A DNA stretch of 64,000 bases from Flammeovirgaceae bacterium (GTDB lineage Bacteria > Bacteroidota > Bacteroidia > Cytophagales > Cyclobacteriaceae), in contig JAHEKQ010000001.1 in the NCBI GenBank assembly GCA_024638265.1, positions 62,001 through 126,000 of the forward strand. Direction: 5' to 3'. Numbering within the stretch: the first letter of the stretch is position 1; every line of letters begins with the position of its first letter. A model generated the notes under the pieces. The model saw only the letters and a program-made list of their open reading frames with translations, made no database searches and was not told the origin of the DNA. Made by a program: the position numbers and the translations under genes. Positions 54,501 to 63,131 of this stretch are shown here, in pieces.

Positions 54501-57500
54501 CTATTCCAGTTTACTCCGGATTTCATTCCAATCTGTATCCACCAGTTGGTTTAATCTTTCGATATGACCATTTAACTCCCCTTTGAGCTCCTCAAAAACC
54601 ACGTAAGCCGCATCAGTGGGTCTGGCGTCACCGTTTTCCACACTTCTTCTCAGTGAAGATAAACGATTGTTCAGCTTAATCGGGAAATTCAAGGGATCCT
54701 GTCCACTCTGATTTTTGGTCTGGTACAGATCATTTTCGATAACAGTAATCTTTGATACAAATGCTTCGGCTTGGGCCGCAACATCAGGAGATATCCCCTC
54801 AAGGTTTTCACTGATCTTCGCCTTCATTTCCCGGATTTGAATCACCGCCTCATTGGCTTCACTCTCCTTGTCCCGAATCTGAATCGCAAGTTTAAACTGC
54901 TCTTCCAGGTCCTCAACAGATATTCCTTCGAGATTGGGATTCATCTCAACTTTAAAACTATGAGTGACAGAATGGTCTCCACTTGTAAGTCTGACCTTAT
55001 AATCACCCGGAGGGGCTTTGGGGCCACGTTGTGGGCGGCCACTCCAGATGATAATCCCGTCAAATACTGTCGCGCCGGGATACCTGAGATCCCAGGTGAA
55101 GCTATTGAGCCCCATAGCAGTGGTCGGCACCGAACTTCCACCCCTGGCCCACCACGGTAGGTTCGGATTGGGGCGGTAAGTTGATTCGGTTCCCACATTT
55201 GAAGAAATAACCTGATCATCACTATCCAGTATTTCTATCAATACTTCTTCAACTTCATTCTTCAGGTAATACTGGAGTTTCAAATTGTAAATTCCCCTTA
55301 TGGGATTATTGGGTTGAAAGACCTGCACTTCTTGGCTCATCATTTCAGGACTTACCTGTCTGAGAGGGTTGATATCATCCAAAATCCAAAATCCACGGCC
55401 ATGAGTGCCTAGCACAACATCGCTATCTTTAATCACCAGGTCCCTGACCGGAGTATCGGGCAGGTTCAGTTGGATCGACTGCCATTGATCTCCCGCATTC
55501 ATACTGAAATAGACCCCATGCTCTGTGGCCAGGAAAAGTAATCCGGGTCGAACCGGATCTTCGCGAACCGCCCTTGCGAAATGACCATCCTCAATTCCAT
55601 TTACAATCTTGGTCCAGCTTTTCCCATAATCGGTAGTCCGGAAGACATACGGCTGCCGATCATCGACCTGGTACCGGTTGGCTGCGACATAAAGGGTCCC
55701 GGGATTATGTATGGATTCATCGATAATACTGACCCTGGAAAACTTTGGTAAATCCTTCGGGGTGATATCCCTCCATTTTTTCCCTCCATCCGTGGTGATA
55801 TGGATCTTACCATCATCTGATCCGGCCCAGATAGTATTGACATCGTGAAAGGAGGGGGCCAGCGCAAATACCGTGGCATAGATTTCCGGACCGTTCATGT
55901 CGTTGGTGATAATACCCCCTGTTTCACCCAGGGTTTCCGGGTCTGCATAGGTGAGATCCGGACTGATCTTTTCCCAGGTCTGACCATCATTGGTGGTCTT
56001 CCATACATGCTGGGAGCAGGTGTACATAATATTGGGATTCTGGGGTGCAAACATGATCGGGAAGGTCCATTGCCACCTTTCAGGCAGGGCACTGGCCGGT
56101 TCCCCGGAAAAGAATCTTGGGTACACCTGGATATCGCGGATCTGGCCCGTTTTCCTGTTATACCTCGTGAGCAACGCTCCCTGGCTACCCGCATAAAATA
56201 CATCCGGATCTGAAGGACTCTGTGTAATCCATCCGCTCTCTCCACCGCCAACAGCATAGTACCAGCCGTGATTTGGTCCCCTGGCTTGCATGTGATTCCA
56301 GCCGTCGCTCGGCATAGCGAGCGTACTGTTATCCTGCTGGGCTCCTGCGACATGATAAGGAACATCGCTCGTGGTCATCACGTGGTAAAACTGAGTAGTA
56401 CAGAAATCCAGTTCAGTCCAGGTTTTACCCCCATTGATACTTACACAACCCCCTCCATCATTGGAAGTGATCATCCTCATCGGGTTGTTCGGGTCAATCC
56501 ACAAGTCATGGTTGTCCCCGTGTGGGGTCCTGATTTCCTCGTCAAAAGTCACACCTCCGTCATAAGACTTCCACATATCCACGTTTAAGGCATAAACAAT
56601 ATCCCTGTTCAACGGGTCGGCTACGAGCCTTGAGTAATAAAAAGCCCTCTGCCTGAGTTTGCGCTCTTCATTGGTCTTTTCCCAGGTCCAGCCGCCGTCA
56701 TCTGATCGAAAAACGCCTCCTTCATTTGCTTCGACAATAGCCCACACACGATTCGGATCAGCCGGAGATACGGTTACCCCGATTTTACCCAGTGGGCCGT
56801 CCGGCATCCCGGGATTTTTAGTGAGCTCCACCCAGGTGTCGCCCCCGTTCTCTGATTTCCACAACTTACAATCCGGTCCTCCGCCCCACATCTTCCATGC
56901 TTTCCGGTAAACCTGCCAGGTGGAAGCATATAAAACATTAGGGTTCTTTCGGTCGATAATCAGGTCAGCGGCTCCCGCTCTTGGACTCACATAAAGCACC
57001 TTTTTCCAGGTATTTCCTCCATCCCTGGATCGAAACACACCTCTTTCCTCATTCTCGCCGTAGGGATGCCCGAGTGCGGCTAGGTAAACTATATCGGGGT
57101 TGGTAGGATGAACACGGATTCTCGAGATTGCCTGGGTTTCTTTCAGCCCCAAATGTCGCCAGGTCTTTCCACCATCTACCGTCTTATAGACGCCTTCTCC
57201 TTGTGTAATACTGCCTCTAAGCTGCGTTTCTCCGGCACCGATATATACGATATCCGGGTTGGTCTCAGCAATTGCCACCGCCCCGATAGATGAGGAGTTG
57301 ATTTGCCCGTCTGTCACAGGGAACCATTCATTCCCCCCGTCTACAGTTTTCCAAAGGCCCCCACCGGTCGCACCAAAATAATACTCATGAGATCTTCCGG
57401 GACTACCCATGGATCCGAGGGAACGGCCTCCCCTCTCGGGACCAATGTTTCGCCAGGTCAGGCTGCTGTAATAACTTTTATCAATTTTTTGAGCGTATAC

Positions 57501-57560
57501 GGATAAGTCGGCTATGCATAGAACTGTAAGGCACAGAAGGGCAGGAAGGTAGTTTTTCAT
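54501..57560 (-). CDS. Sortilin/VPS10-like BNR-repeat exported protein
   Basis: A 1019-residue protein from ATG 57560, where a signal peptide begins (YLPALLCLTVLCIADLSVYAQ); an in-frame start at 57746 would extend it by 62 residues. The body holds about eleven Asp-box/BNR repeats (for example KTVDGGNEW, RSRDGGNTW, KSENGGDTW, RSDDGGWTW), giving a ten-bladed beta-propeller like sortilin. The C-terminal 220 residues are a separate domain with helical coiled parts. Many such proteins are annotated as glycosyl hydrolases without proof. No T9SS sorting tail is visible. Confidence 0.85.
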   Translation of the reverse strand: MKNYLPALLCLTVLCIADLSVYAQKIDKSYYSSLTWRNIGPERGGRSLGSMGSPGRSHEYYFGATGGGLWKTVDGGNEWFPVTDGQINSSSIGAVAIAETNPDIVYIGAGETQLRGSITQGEGVYKTVDGGKTWRHLGLKETQAISRIRVHPTNPDIVYLAALGHPYGENEERGVFRSRDGGNTWKKVLYVSPRAGAADLIIDRKNPNVLYASTWQVYRKAWKMWGGGPDCKLWKSENGGDTWVELTKNPGMPDGPLGKIGVTVSPADPNRVWAIVEANEGGVFRSDDGGWTWEKTNEERKLRQRAFYYSRLVADPLNRDIVYALNVDMWKSYDGGVTFDEEIRTPHGDNHDLWIDPNNPMRMITSNDGGGCVSINGGKTWTELDFCTTQFYHVMTTSDVPYHVAGAQQDNSTLAMPSDGWNHMQARGPNHGWYYAVGGGESGWITQSPSDPDVFYAGSQGALLTRYNRKTGQIRDIQVYPRFFSGEPASALPERWQWTFPIMFAPQNPNIMYTCSQHVWKTTNDGQTWEKISPDLTYADPETLGETGGIITNDMNGPEIYATVFALAPSFHDVNTIWAGSDDGKIHITTDGGKKWRDITPKDLPKFSRVSIIDESIHNPGTLYVAANRYQVDDRQPYVFRTTDYGKSWTKIVNGIEDGHFARAVREDPVRPGLLFLATEHGVYFSMNAGDQWQSIQLNLPDTPVRDLVIKDSDVVLGTHGRGFWILDDINPLRQVSPEMMSQEVQVFQPNNPIRGIYNLKLQYYLKNEVEEVLIEILDSDDQVISSNVGTESTYRPNPNLPWWARGGSSVPTTAMGLNSFTWDLRYPGATVFDGIIIWSGRPQRGPKAPPGDYKVRLTSGDHSVTHSFKVEMNPNLEGISVEDLEEQFKLAIQIRDKESEANEAVIQIREMKAKISENLEGISPDVAAQAEAFVSKITVIENDLYQTKNQSGQDPLNFPIKLNNRLSSLRRSVENGDARPTDAAYVVFEELKGELNGHIERLNQLVDTDWNEIRSKLE

Positions 57561-57678
57561 GACATTTTTGGGTTCTGTTAGAAAGATATGAAATGATTTG
57601 GAATCAATATTTGAAAAAAAAATTCTGCCAGGGTGTAATGATTTAGAAAACCCGCCACTAACCAGAAAAACAATTATT

Positions 57679-57894
57679 ATGAAGAACAATAAAAATTTCT
57701 GGTCAGTAGCAATTATCGTAAATGCTCTAATATGGGCAGCGATCATATTGATTAACAGTTGGTATTTCAGGGATTCTGATTATTTCAATGTTATCTTTTC
57801 AGGAGCAATAATCATTTCAACCCTCCAGATGTCCGTTCTCACAGTAGCAAGGGAAAGGATATACGGTAGGAAGGGTTGTAAATACTACTTTTGA
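57679..57894 (+). CDS. Small two-helix membrane protein
   Basis: A 71-residue protein from ATG 57679 with two hydrophobic segments (about 6-25 and 34-53) and a basic tail. An in-frame ATG at 57598 adds an unlikely 27-residue extension. It overlaps the next sigma gene by TTGA, so it is translated in one unit with it. Function unknown. Confidence 0.6.
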   Translation: MKNNKNFWSVAIIVNALIWAAIILINSWYFRDSDYFNVIFSGAIIISTLQMSVLTVARERIYGRKGCKYYF

Positions 57895-58382
57895 CTAGCG
57901 ACTTTTATCATAGCAGGATCCTCCCTTACGCAGGGATCATAATCAAGATTTGCCGGGCCTATACGGCCAACCAGCAAGACTTCGAAGACTATTACCAGGA
58001 AGTCTGCCTGCAAATCTGGCGAAGTCACGAGAACTTCCGGGACGAGTCAGATTGGTCAACCTGGGTGTATAGGCTGAGCTTGAATGTATGCATGACCCTG
58101 TTCAAAAGAAAGCGCAACCGCTATATCCCGGTTGCACTGGATAACGAGACGGAGATACCCGATAACGAAACTCACACCTTCCCCGACGAAGAGTTGAACC
58201 GCCTATACAGAGCCATCAGGCAACTGGGAGAAGTTGACAAAGCGGTTATCCTGCTCTACCTGGAGGAAAAACCTTATGGTGAAATTGCCGAGATCATGGG
58301 AACAAACGCCAACAATATCGGGGTCCGTATAAAACGAATTAAAAAACGATTAAAGAAAATACTCGATGGAATCGAAAATTGA
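57891..58382 (+). CDS. ECF RNA polymerase sigma factor
   Basis: A 163-residue sigma factor starting at TTG 57891. Region 2 contains DFEDYYQEVCLQIWRSHENF and STWVYRLSLNVCMTLFKR; region 4 has AVILLYLEEKPYGEIAEIMG and NNIGVRIKRIKKRLKK. It overlaps the small membrane gene by four bases and the following membrane gene by 17 bases. The next gene is the place where an anti-sigma factor would be expected. Confidence 0.9.
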   Translation: MTSDFYHSRILPYAGIIIKICRAYTANQQDFEDYYQEVCLQIWRSHENFRDESDWSTWVYRLSLNVCMTLFKRKRNRYIPVALDNETEIPDNETHTFPDEELNRLYRAIRQLGEVDKAVILLYLEEKPYGEIAEIMGTNANNIGVRIKRIKKRLKKILDGIEN

Positions 58383-59013
58383 AGATATCTGGAAAAAGGG
58401 CTTTTTAAAGGAAGATGCTTTGGTGGCCCCGCGGGTAAACGACCTGTACAATAGAAAATCGCTGGATCTGATTGACAGAATTAAGCGTCTCTTCAAGATT
58501 AACCTACTGATGCTTTACTTCTTTGCTGCTGCGATCCTCGCTTATTCAGTCCTGATGGGATTTCCCATATGGTTGGCTATCATTTTGCCATTGCTTTTCA
58601 TCGTTCCTGCTATCTATAGTCAGATACAGGTCAGGAGGCATAGTCAGCCTATGAGGAAGTACTCCAATAGTTACGAGTACCTTCAGCAATTCGATCAGTG
58701 GCTTAAAGGTAAATTAAAGCGAAATACACTGCTTGCCAGGTATTATTATCCAATAACTATCCTCGCAACATCATGCATGATCTGGTTTGCCAAAGGACGG
58801 GAGGCCATCATGGAAAAACTCCTGGAGAGTAATCCCGACATGCCCCTGATCGGTGGTATCCCCCTTTACTTTGCACTGCCCGTATTGATCCTGGTTTTAC
58901 TCACCGCAATTTTTGGCGACAAGATATACCATTGGGATGTTAGGATCATGTATGGCAAAGTACTGGACAAGCTGGATGAGCTGATTGCTGATTTGGAAGA
59001 GCTGAGGAATTAG
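58366..59013 (+). CDS. Membrane protein next to ECF sigma factor, possible anti-sigma
   Basis: A 215-residue protein with a soluble N-terminus (1-38), two helices (about 42-80) and two more near 125-150 and 167-190, and then a short acidic tail. No anti-sigma ZAS or CXXC zinc motif is seen. It starts inside the sigma gene, so the products are made together, and a membrane-bound control of sigma is plausible but unproved. Confidence 0.65.
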   Translation: MESKIEDIWKKGFLKEDALVAPRVNDLYNRKSLDLIDRIKRLFKINLLMLYFFAAAILAYSVLMGFPIWLAIILPLLFIVPAIYSQIQVRRHSQPMRKYSNSYEYLQQFDQWLKGKLKRNTLLARYYYPITILATSCMIWFAKGREAIMEKLLESNPDMPLIGGIPLYFALPVLILVLLTAIFGDKIYHWDVRIMYGKVLDKLDELIADLEELRN

Positions 59014-59035
59014 TGGAGTTAAGGGTTGGAGGTTG

Positions 59036-59066
59036 GAGGGATGATAGGTAGCACTCTCCATCCCTC
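59036..59066. terminator. Hairpin between convergent genes, possible terminator
   Basis: GAGGGATG (59036-59043) pairs with CATCCCTC (59059-59066) with a 15-base loop. It sits in the 67-base gap between the sigma partner gene and the S10 gene. There is no U-tract, and the stretch before it (ttaagggttggaggttggaggg) is the same G-rich type as 45559. Weak evidence. Confidence 0.3.
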
Positions 59067-59080
59067 AATTCCCTCCTTTC

Positions 59081-60586
59081 TCACCGATGCGCATCGATGA
59101 ACTCATCGAGATCGGCCTTGAATTGCTTCATAGAAGGCTCATGAATGTACATCATGTGTCCGGCTTCGTAGTAAGTCATCGTGATATTGTCCTTGATTTC
59201 GGGGGGCAAGCTCATGTGGTCAATGGAATACTCCACCCCGTAAAATACAGTTGCCAGATCGTATAGTCCATTCATGATTAACACTTTCATGTTGGGATTT
59301 CTCTTCATCGTCCTTTCCATATCGTGAAGGGTAGTCACTGCTACCTGCATGCTTCCCCATCCATTGTTTCCGGAATGAGACCAGTTCCAGTTAAAGCCCT
59401 CGCGTCCACCGGCACTGGTCTGGTAGTGCATCGTTCGGTCTACTCTTAGATCGTTGTACAGATAATTGAGAAACCCTGTGATATACGGCGGAGAGATTGC
59501 TGCGCTTTGGGGGTCGTACTCTCCGGACTGTGAAATTAAATCGCTGCTCAACCCGGTAAACCTGGAATCCAGTCTACCCACCGTTTTGCCGGATGTTCGC
59601 ATCGCTTCAGCAAAATATTCCCCGTTAGTCACCCGGAGGTCAGCAAGCGACCAGTATTGCTTACTGAGGCCCGTATAGTTCGCGAGATTCTGAGCCATGG
59701 CTTCTTTCTCGTCGGCTGATAATTGATCTCCTGCGAATAAAGCCGGTGCATATTCGTTTTTCGTGAATGTTCTGACATCGTCGATGAACTCCGACAGTGT
59801 GGCCGGTTTATCCGGGACCATATCGTGGTACCACGCGGTAGCGGCATAGGTGGGGAAATGAACGATGTATGATAGGTCTTCATACGGGGGAAAAACAAGC
59901 TGACGCAAATCGAAGACTGCCGAAACCATGATCACGCCATTCAGTGCGATTCCCTGATCCTGCAATTCCGCCATCACACCGGCATTCCGATAGGTACCAT
60001 AGCTTTCACCCAGGAGAAACTTCGGAGAATTCATCCGCCCTTTGCGAATCAGAAATTGACGTATAAATGCACTGATACTCTCGATATCGGGATCAACGCC
60101 CCAGAAATCCTTGAATTCCTTTTCACCCATAGGCCTGGATAATCCGGTACCAATGGGATCGATCATTACCAGGTCGGCTTTGTCGAGTACGGAAAACTCA
60201 TTGTTGACCAGCTGATAAGGTGCGGGGTCCGTATAGGTGGGATCATTAATGGGTATCCTTTTGGGACCGAGAATTCCCATATGTAACCAGAAAGAAGACG
60301 AGCCGGGTCCCCCGTTGTAAGCGAACATAATTGGCCTCCCTGAAACATCCGCCGTGCCTTTTTTCTCGTAGTAGGTAAACCCAAACAAAGCCATGGCTTT
60401 ATCTTGGTTGTCAGTTACCTGGAAGGTTCCCGCTTCGGCTTTCAAATCGATCCGTTTTCCATTGATAGTTACAGATTGATTCGATTCGAAGATTTTTTCC
60501 CTGGGCTTTGATTCCTGCTCCTGGGCAGATAATGGAACAGTAAACAAACCGATAAGGAAGAGAACGCTATATACTTTCATGATCAT
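59081..60586 (-). CDS. S10 serine carboxypeptidase
   Basis: A 501-residue exported peptidase with a signal peptide (VYSVLFLIGLFTVPLSAQ). Motifs: NGGPGSSSFWLHMGILGP (oxyanion region, about 91-108), catalytic Ser195 in LLGESYGTYR, Asp443 in GLYDLATVF and His477 in EAGHMMY. It removes C-terminal residues, best at low pH. S10 proteins of this shape are frequent in Bacteroidota. The start is ATG 60586 or 60580. Confidence 0.9.
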   Translation of the reverse strand: MIMKVYSVLFLIGLFTVPLSAQEQESKPREKIFESNQSVTINGKRIDLKAEAGTFQVTDNQDKAMALFGFTYYEKKGTADVSGRPIMFAYNGGPGSSSFWLHMGILGPKRIPINDPTYTDPAPYQLVNNEFSVLDKADLVMIDPIGTGLSRPMGEKEFKDFWGVDPDIESISAFIRQFLIRKGRMNSPKFLLGESYGTYRNAGVMAELQDQGIALNGVIMVSAVFDLRQLVFPPYEDLSYIVHFPTYAATAWYHDMVPDKPATLSEFIDDVRTFTKNEYAPALFAGDQLSADEKEAMAQNLANYTGLSKQYWSLADLRVTNGEYFAEAMRTSGKTVGRLDSRFTGLSSDLISQSGEYDPQSAAISPPYITGFLNYLYNDLRVDRTMHYQTSAGGREGFNWNWSHSGNNGWGSMQVAVTTLHDMERTMKRNPNMKVLIMNGLYDLATVFYGVEYSIDHMSLPPEIKDNITMTYYEAGHMMYIHEPSMKQFKADLDEFIDAHR

Positions 60587-60728
60587 GGATTTTAGCCAAT
60601 CAAATCTAATCTATTTTCTCCATTCAGCCTCGCTATGTCACTTTTGTAAACAATGTCACCGTTTTTCAACTTAAAATCCAAGACCTTTCAGGAAAGAAGG
60701 ATTCATCTAATGACCTATTAACATAAGC

Positions 60729-61355
60729 TTGAATACTAAATCACACTGGGAAAAAATTTACTCAAGTATAGATGACAATCAATTGGGATGGTACGAAGCT
60801 GACCCGGTCCCATCCCTTGAACTTATTGAACAATCAGGTATTCAAAATCAGGACCGCATCCTTCATATTGGGGCAGGGACGTCCCTGTTGATCGACCGAC
60901 TAATGGAAAAGGGATTTAATAACCAAGTCGTTTCCGACATCAGCGGTACGGCACTTAATAAGATTTATAAGAGGTTGGGTAAGAAAAATAAAGGATTAAT
61001 CTATTGTGAAGAGGACATCATAAATCCAAAATCCCTCTATAATTATGCTCCCTTTGACCTTTGGCACGACCGGGCGGTATTACATTTCTTGGTGGGTGTT
61101 TCCGAAAGGGAAAAATACTTTGATTTTCTTAGGTCAACTGTTTCAATCGGAGGATTTGTCATTATCGCAGCATTCAGCCTTAGTGGGTCGGATCGATGCA
61201 GTGGCCTTCCGGTTTACCGTTACGATGCTGATATGTTAACCTCGCAACTGGGACCTTCATTTGATCTTGACCACTCATTTGAATACGAATATAAGATGCC
61301 CTCGGGGGAACTGAGACCCTATATCTATTCCATGTTCCATCGCATGAGACCGTAA
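60729..61355 (+). CDS. SAM-dependent methyltransferase
   Basis: A 208-residue class I methyltransferase from TTG 60729, which is where the family start SHWEKIYSS sits. Motif I is ILHIGAGTSLLID, motif II VVSDIS, and DLWHDRAVLHFL follows. It resembles small-molecule thiol or trans-aconitate-type methyltransferases found singly in Bacteroidota. The substrate is unknown. It is convergent with the ankyrin gene, three bases apart. Confidence 0.83.
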   Translation: MNTKSHWEKIYSSIDDNQLGWYEADPVPSLELIEQSGIQNQDRILHIGAGTSLLIDRLMEKGFNNQVVSDISGTALNKIYKRLGKKNKGLIYCEEDIINPKSLYNYAPFDLWHDRAVLHFLVGVSEREKYFDFLRSTVSIGGFVIIAAFSLSGSDRCSGLPVYRYDADMLTSQLGPSFDLDHSFEYEYKMPSGELRPYIYSMFHRMRP

Positions 61356-61358
61356 TTC

Positions 61359-61817
61359 TCAGTCCAAAAGATCAACGATCTCCGCTTGTCCCTGGATTTG
61401 AGCAACATCTCTGGCAGTATTACCTTTTTCATCCTTGATCTCCATGTCGGCACCATTTTCAATCAGCATATGGGTGATGGAAACCTGGCCGAAGCTTGCT
61501 GCAAAGTGCAGGGCAGTTGCCCCGGTGAGATTCCTGATATTGACATCAGCACCTGAACTAATCAATTGCTCAGCAATTTCCCCATGTCCTTTAAAGCATA
61601 CTCCCATTAAAGCCGTATTGCCTGCAGCATCCTGTGCATCAATGTTTGCACCGGAATCAATGAGTAACTGAACCACATCTCCAAAACCGGAATATGATGC
61701 TAAAACCAAGGGGGTAAATCCCCTGGGGTCCGGCAAATTCGCCAGCTCGGGTGATTGAGTAAGGAGTTGTTTAATTCCGGGAAGGTCCCTTTGCTTGATA
61801 AGTAGAAATATGTCCAT
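61359..61817 (-). CDS. Ankyrin-repeat protein
   Basis: A 152-residue protein made of about four ankyrin repeats (RGFTPLVLASYSGFGDVVQLL, AGNTALMGVCFKGHGEIAEQL, GATALHFAASFGQVSITHML, KGNTARDVAQIQGQAEIVDLL). It has no other domain and no signal. Short bacterial ankyrin proteins usually bind a protein partner in the cytoplasm, and no partner is evident. Confidence 0.9.
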   Translation of the reverse strand: MDIFLLIKQRDLPGIKQLLTQSPELANLPDPRGFTPLVLASYSGFGDVVQLLIDSGANIDAQDAAGNTALMGVCFKGHGEIAEQLISSGADVNIRNLTGATALHFAASFGQVSITHMLIENGADMEIKDEKGNTARDVAQIQGQAEIVDLLD

Positions 61818-61877
61818 TGACTTAATATTTAAATCGTACCAAATCTACATGGATTAACATTGAAATTGGCAGTGAAG

Positions 61878-61910
61878 TTTGAAGCCCTGCATTCAAATTG
61901 TATAAATTTA
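61878..61910 (+). promoter_or_regulatory. Candidate promoter of the OxyR-like gene
   Basis: TTTG (61878-61881) is 21 bases before TAAATTTA (61903-61910), which matches 7 of 8 positions of TAnnTTTG. This pair fits Bacteroidota promoters in sequence and spacing, 29 bases before the ATG. The second box lies in a short inverted repeat, TATAAATTTATG. Confidence 0.42.
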
Positions 61911-61939
61911 TGACAGTCAAAAGTTGATAAGTTTTCATT

Positions 61940-62884
61940 ATGACCATTACCCAGCTGATTTATGCCTTGCAATTAAAGAAGGACAGGAACTTTAAGAGGG
62001 CGGCCGACCATATTGGAATCAGCCAACCCGCCCTGAGCATACAGGTGCAGAAACTGGAAGAGGAAATCGGTCTTAAGTTATTCGACCGGTCGAGCAGCCC
62101 CCTGAGTCTTACACGTGACGGTGAATTATTTCTGATCCGGGCACAAGAAGTAGTCAATAATGCCAAAGCATTGAGGAATTTCGTAGATGAACTTCACGAC
62201 GATTATAACGGTGAGTTGACCATAGGGGTAATTCCGACCCTCGCTCCATTTCTTATTCCTTTATTCAGTCAATCCCTCCAGGATAATTTTCCCGATCTGC
62301 GTCTGGAATTCAAGGAGCAGATTACGGAAGAGGTAGTGAAGAATGTCAGGAATGGGGACCTGGATGTGGGGCTCATATCCACCCCAATTGGTGTGTATGG
62401 CATACAGTCCATACCGCTATTTTACGAAAGATTTTATGTATACACCTCACGGGATGAACGGGCAGGGTCCCATGAGATCCGTGTGGAAGACATCAGGCAT
62501 GACGATCTCTGGTTACTTGATGAGGGAAATTGTTTCCGGGACCAAATCAACAACTTCTGTGATCTGAAATCTGTCAGGAAAGACAAGAAGTTCATTTATC
62601 ACAGCAACTCCATTGATGCCCTGATCCGGATTGTGGATACGCGGGGAGGAATGACCATTCTACCAGAACTCACCACCATGAGCCTGAGCGGAGAGCAGGA
62701 AGAAAACCTGAAAATCATAAAAGGTAAACCCAAGGCGCGCGAGATAGGAATGATCTTCAGGACCAACCAGGATAAGGGACGCTATATTCAAATCCTGGAA
62801 GAGCATATCAAGTCCAATATCCCGGGCCATATGCTTTCGGGGAGCAACTATGAGATTTTGGATCCGGAGATTGCGATGGACTGA
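61940..62884 (+). CDS. oxyR: OxyR-like LysR-family regulator
   Basis: A 314-residue LysR regulator. The HTH spans about 18-38 (FKRAADHIGISQPALSIQVQKL). In the effector domain LLDEGNCFRDQINNFCD contains Cys198 and Cys207, nine apart, matching Cys199 and Cys208 of E. coli OxyR, which form a disulfide with peroxide. It should activate peroxide-defence genes. No catalase or peroxiredoxin gene is adjacent. A possible promoter lies at 61878-61910. Confidence 0.88.
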   Translation: MTITQLIYALQLKKDRNFKRAADHIGISQPALSIQVQKLEEEIGLKLFDRSSSPLSLTRDGELFLIRAQEVVNNAKALRNFVDELHDDYNGELTIGVIPTLAPFLIPLFSQSLQDNFPDLRLEFKEQITEEVVKNVRNGDLDVGLISTPIGVYGIQSIPLFYERFYVYTSRDERAGSHEIRVEDIRHDDLWLLDEGNCFRDQINNFCDLKSVRKDKKFIYHSNSIDALIRIVDTRGGMTILPELTTMSLSGEQEENLKIIKGKPKAREIGMIFRTNQDKGRYIQILEEHIKSNIPGHMLSGSNYEILDPEIAMD

Positions 62885-62905
62885 TCGCCTTCGGCGGGGA
62901 TACCG

Positions 62906-63089
62906 ACAGGTTTTGCGTGAAACTAAATGGTAAGAAGGAAAAAGGCAGAAGGCAAAAGTTATAAGTTATTTAATGCTAAATGCTGCTCTGTGAATCCCTG
63001 TGTTCTCCGTTTCTCTGTGGTAAATTTGATTATATACTTTGCGCATTTTTTCAAAAACCGTAGCGCAGCACAGGTTTTGCGTGAAACTA
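62906..63089. repeat. 144-bp segment between 20-bp direct repeats (possible short insertion)
   Basis: acaggttttgcgtgaaacta is present twice, at 62906-62925 and 63070-63089. The 144 bases between them carry the low-complexity string shared with 48221-48255 (62939-62965), then ctctgtgaatccctgtgttc with ctccgtttctctgtggtaaa, and an imperfect inverted pair tttgcgca (63039-63046) and tagcgca (63061-63067). No open reading frame is present. The arrangement resembles an inserted element with a target duplication, or a local duplication. Confidence 0.6.
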
Positions 63090-63131
63090 TCTTTCCGTTT
63101 TTACTAAATTGTGCAGCCGTAACTTACAGCT

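Noticed and set aside
57561-57746. N-terminal extension of the sortilin-like protein
   Set aside because: The signal peptide starts at ATG 57560, and the upstream codons would put 62 residues with a second hydrophobic stretch before it.
60587-60728. 142-base gap scanned for tRNA or small RNA
   Set aside because: Only a short direct repeat (atgtcac twice) was found; no cloverleaf, terminator or promoter pair was convincing.
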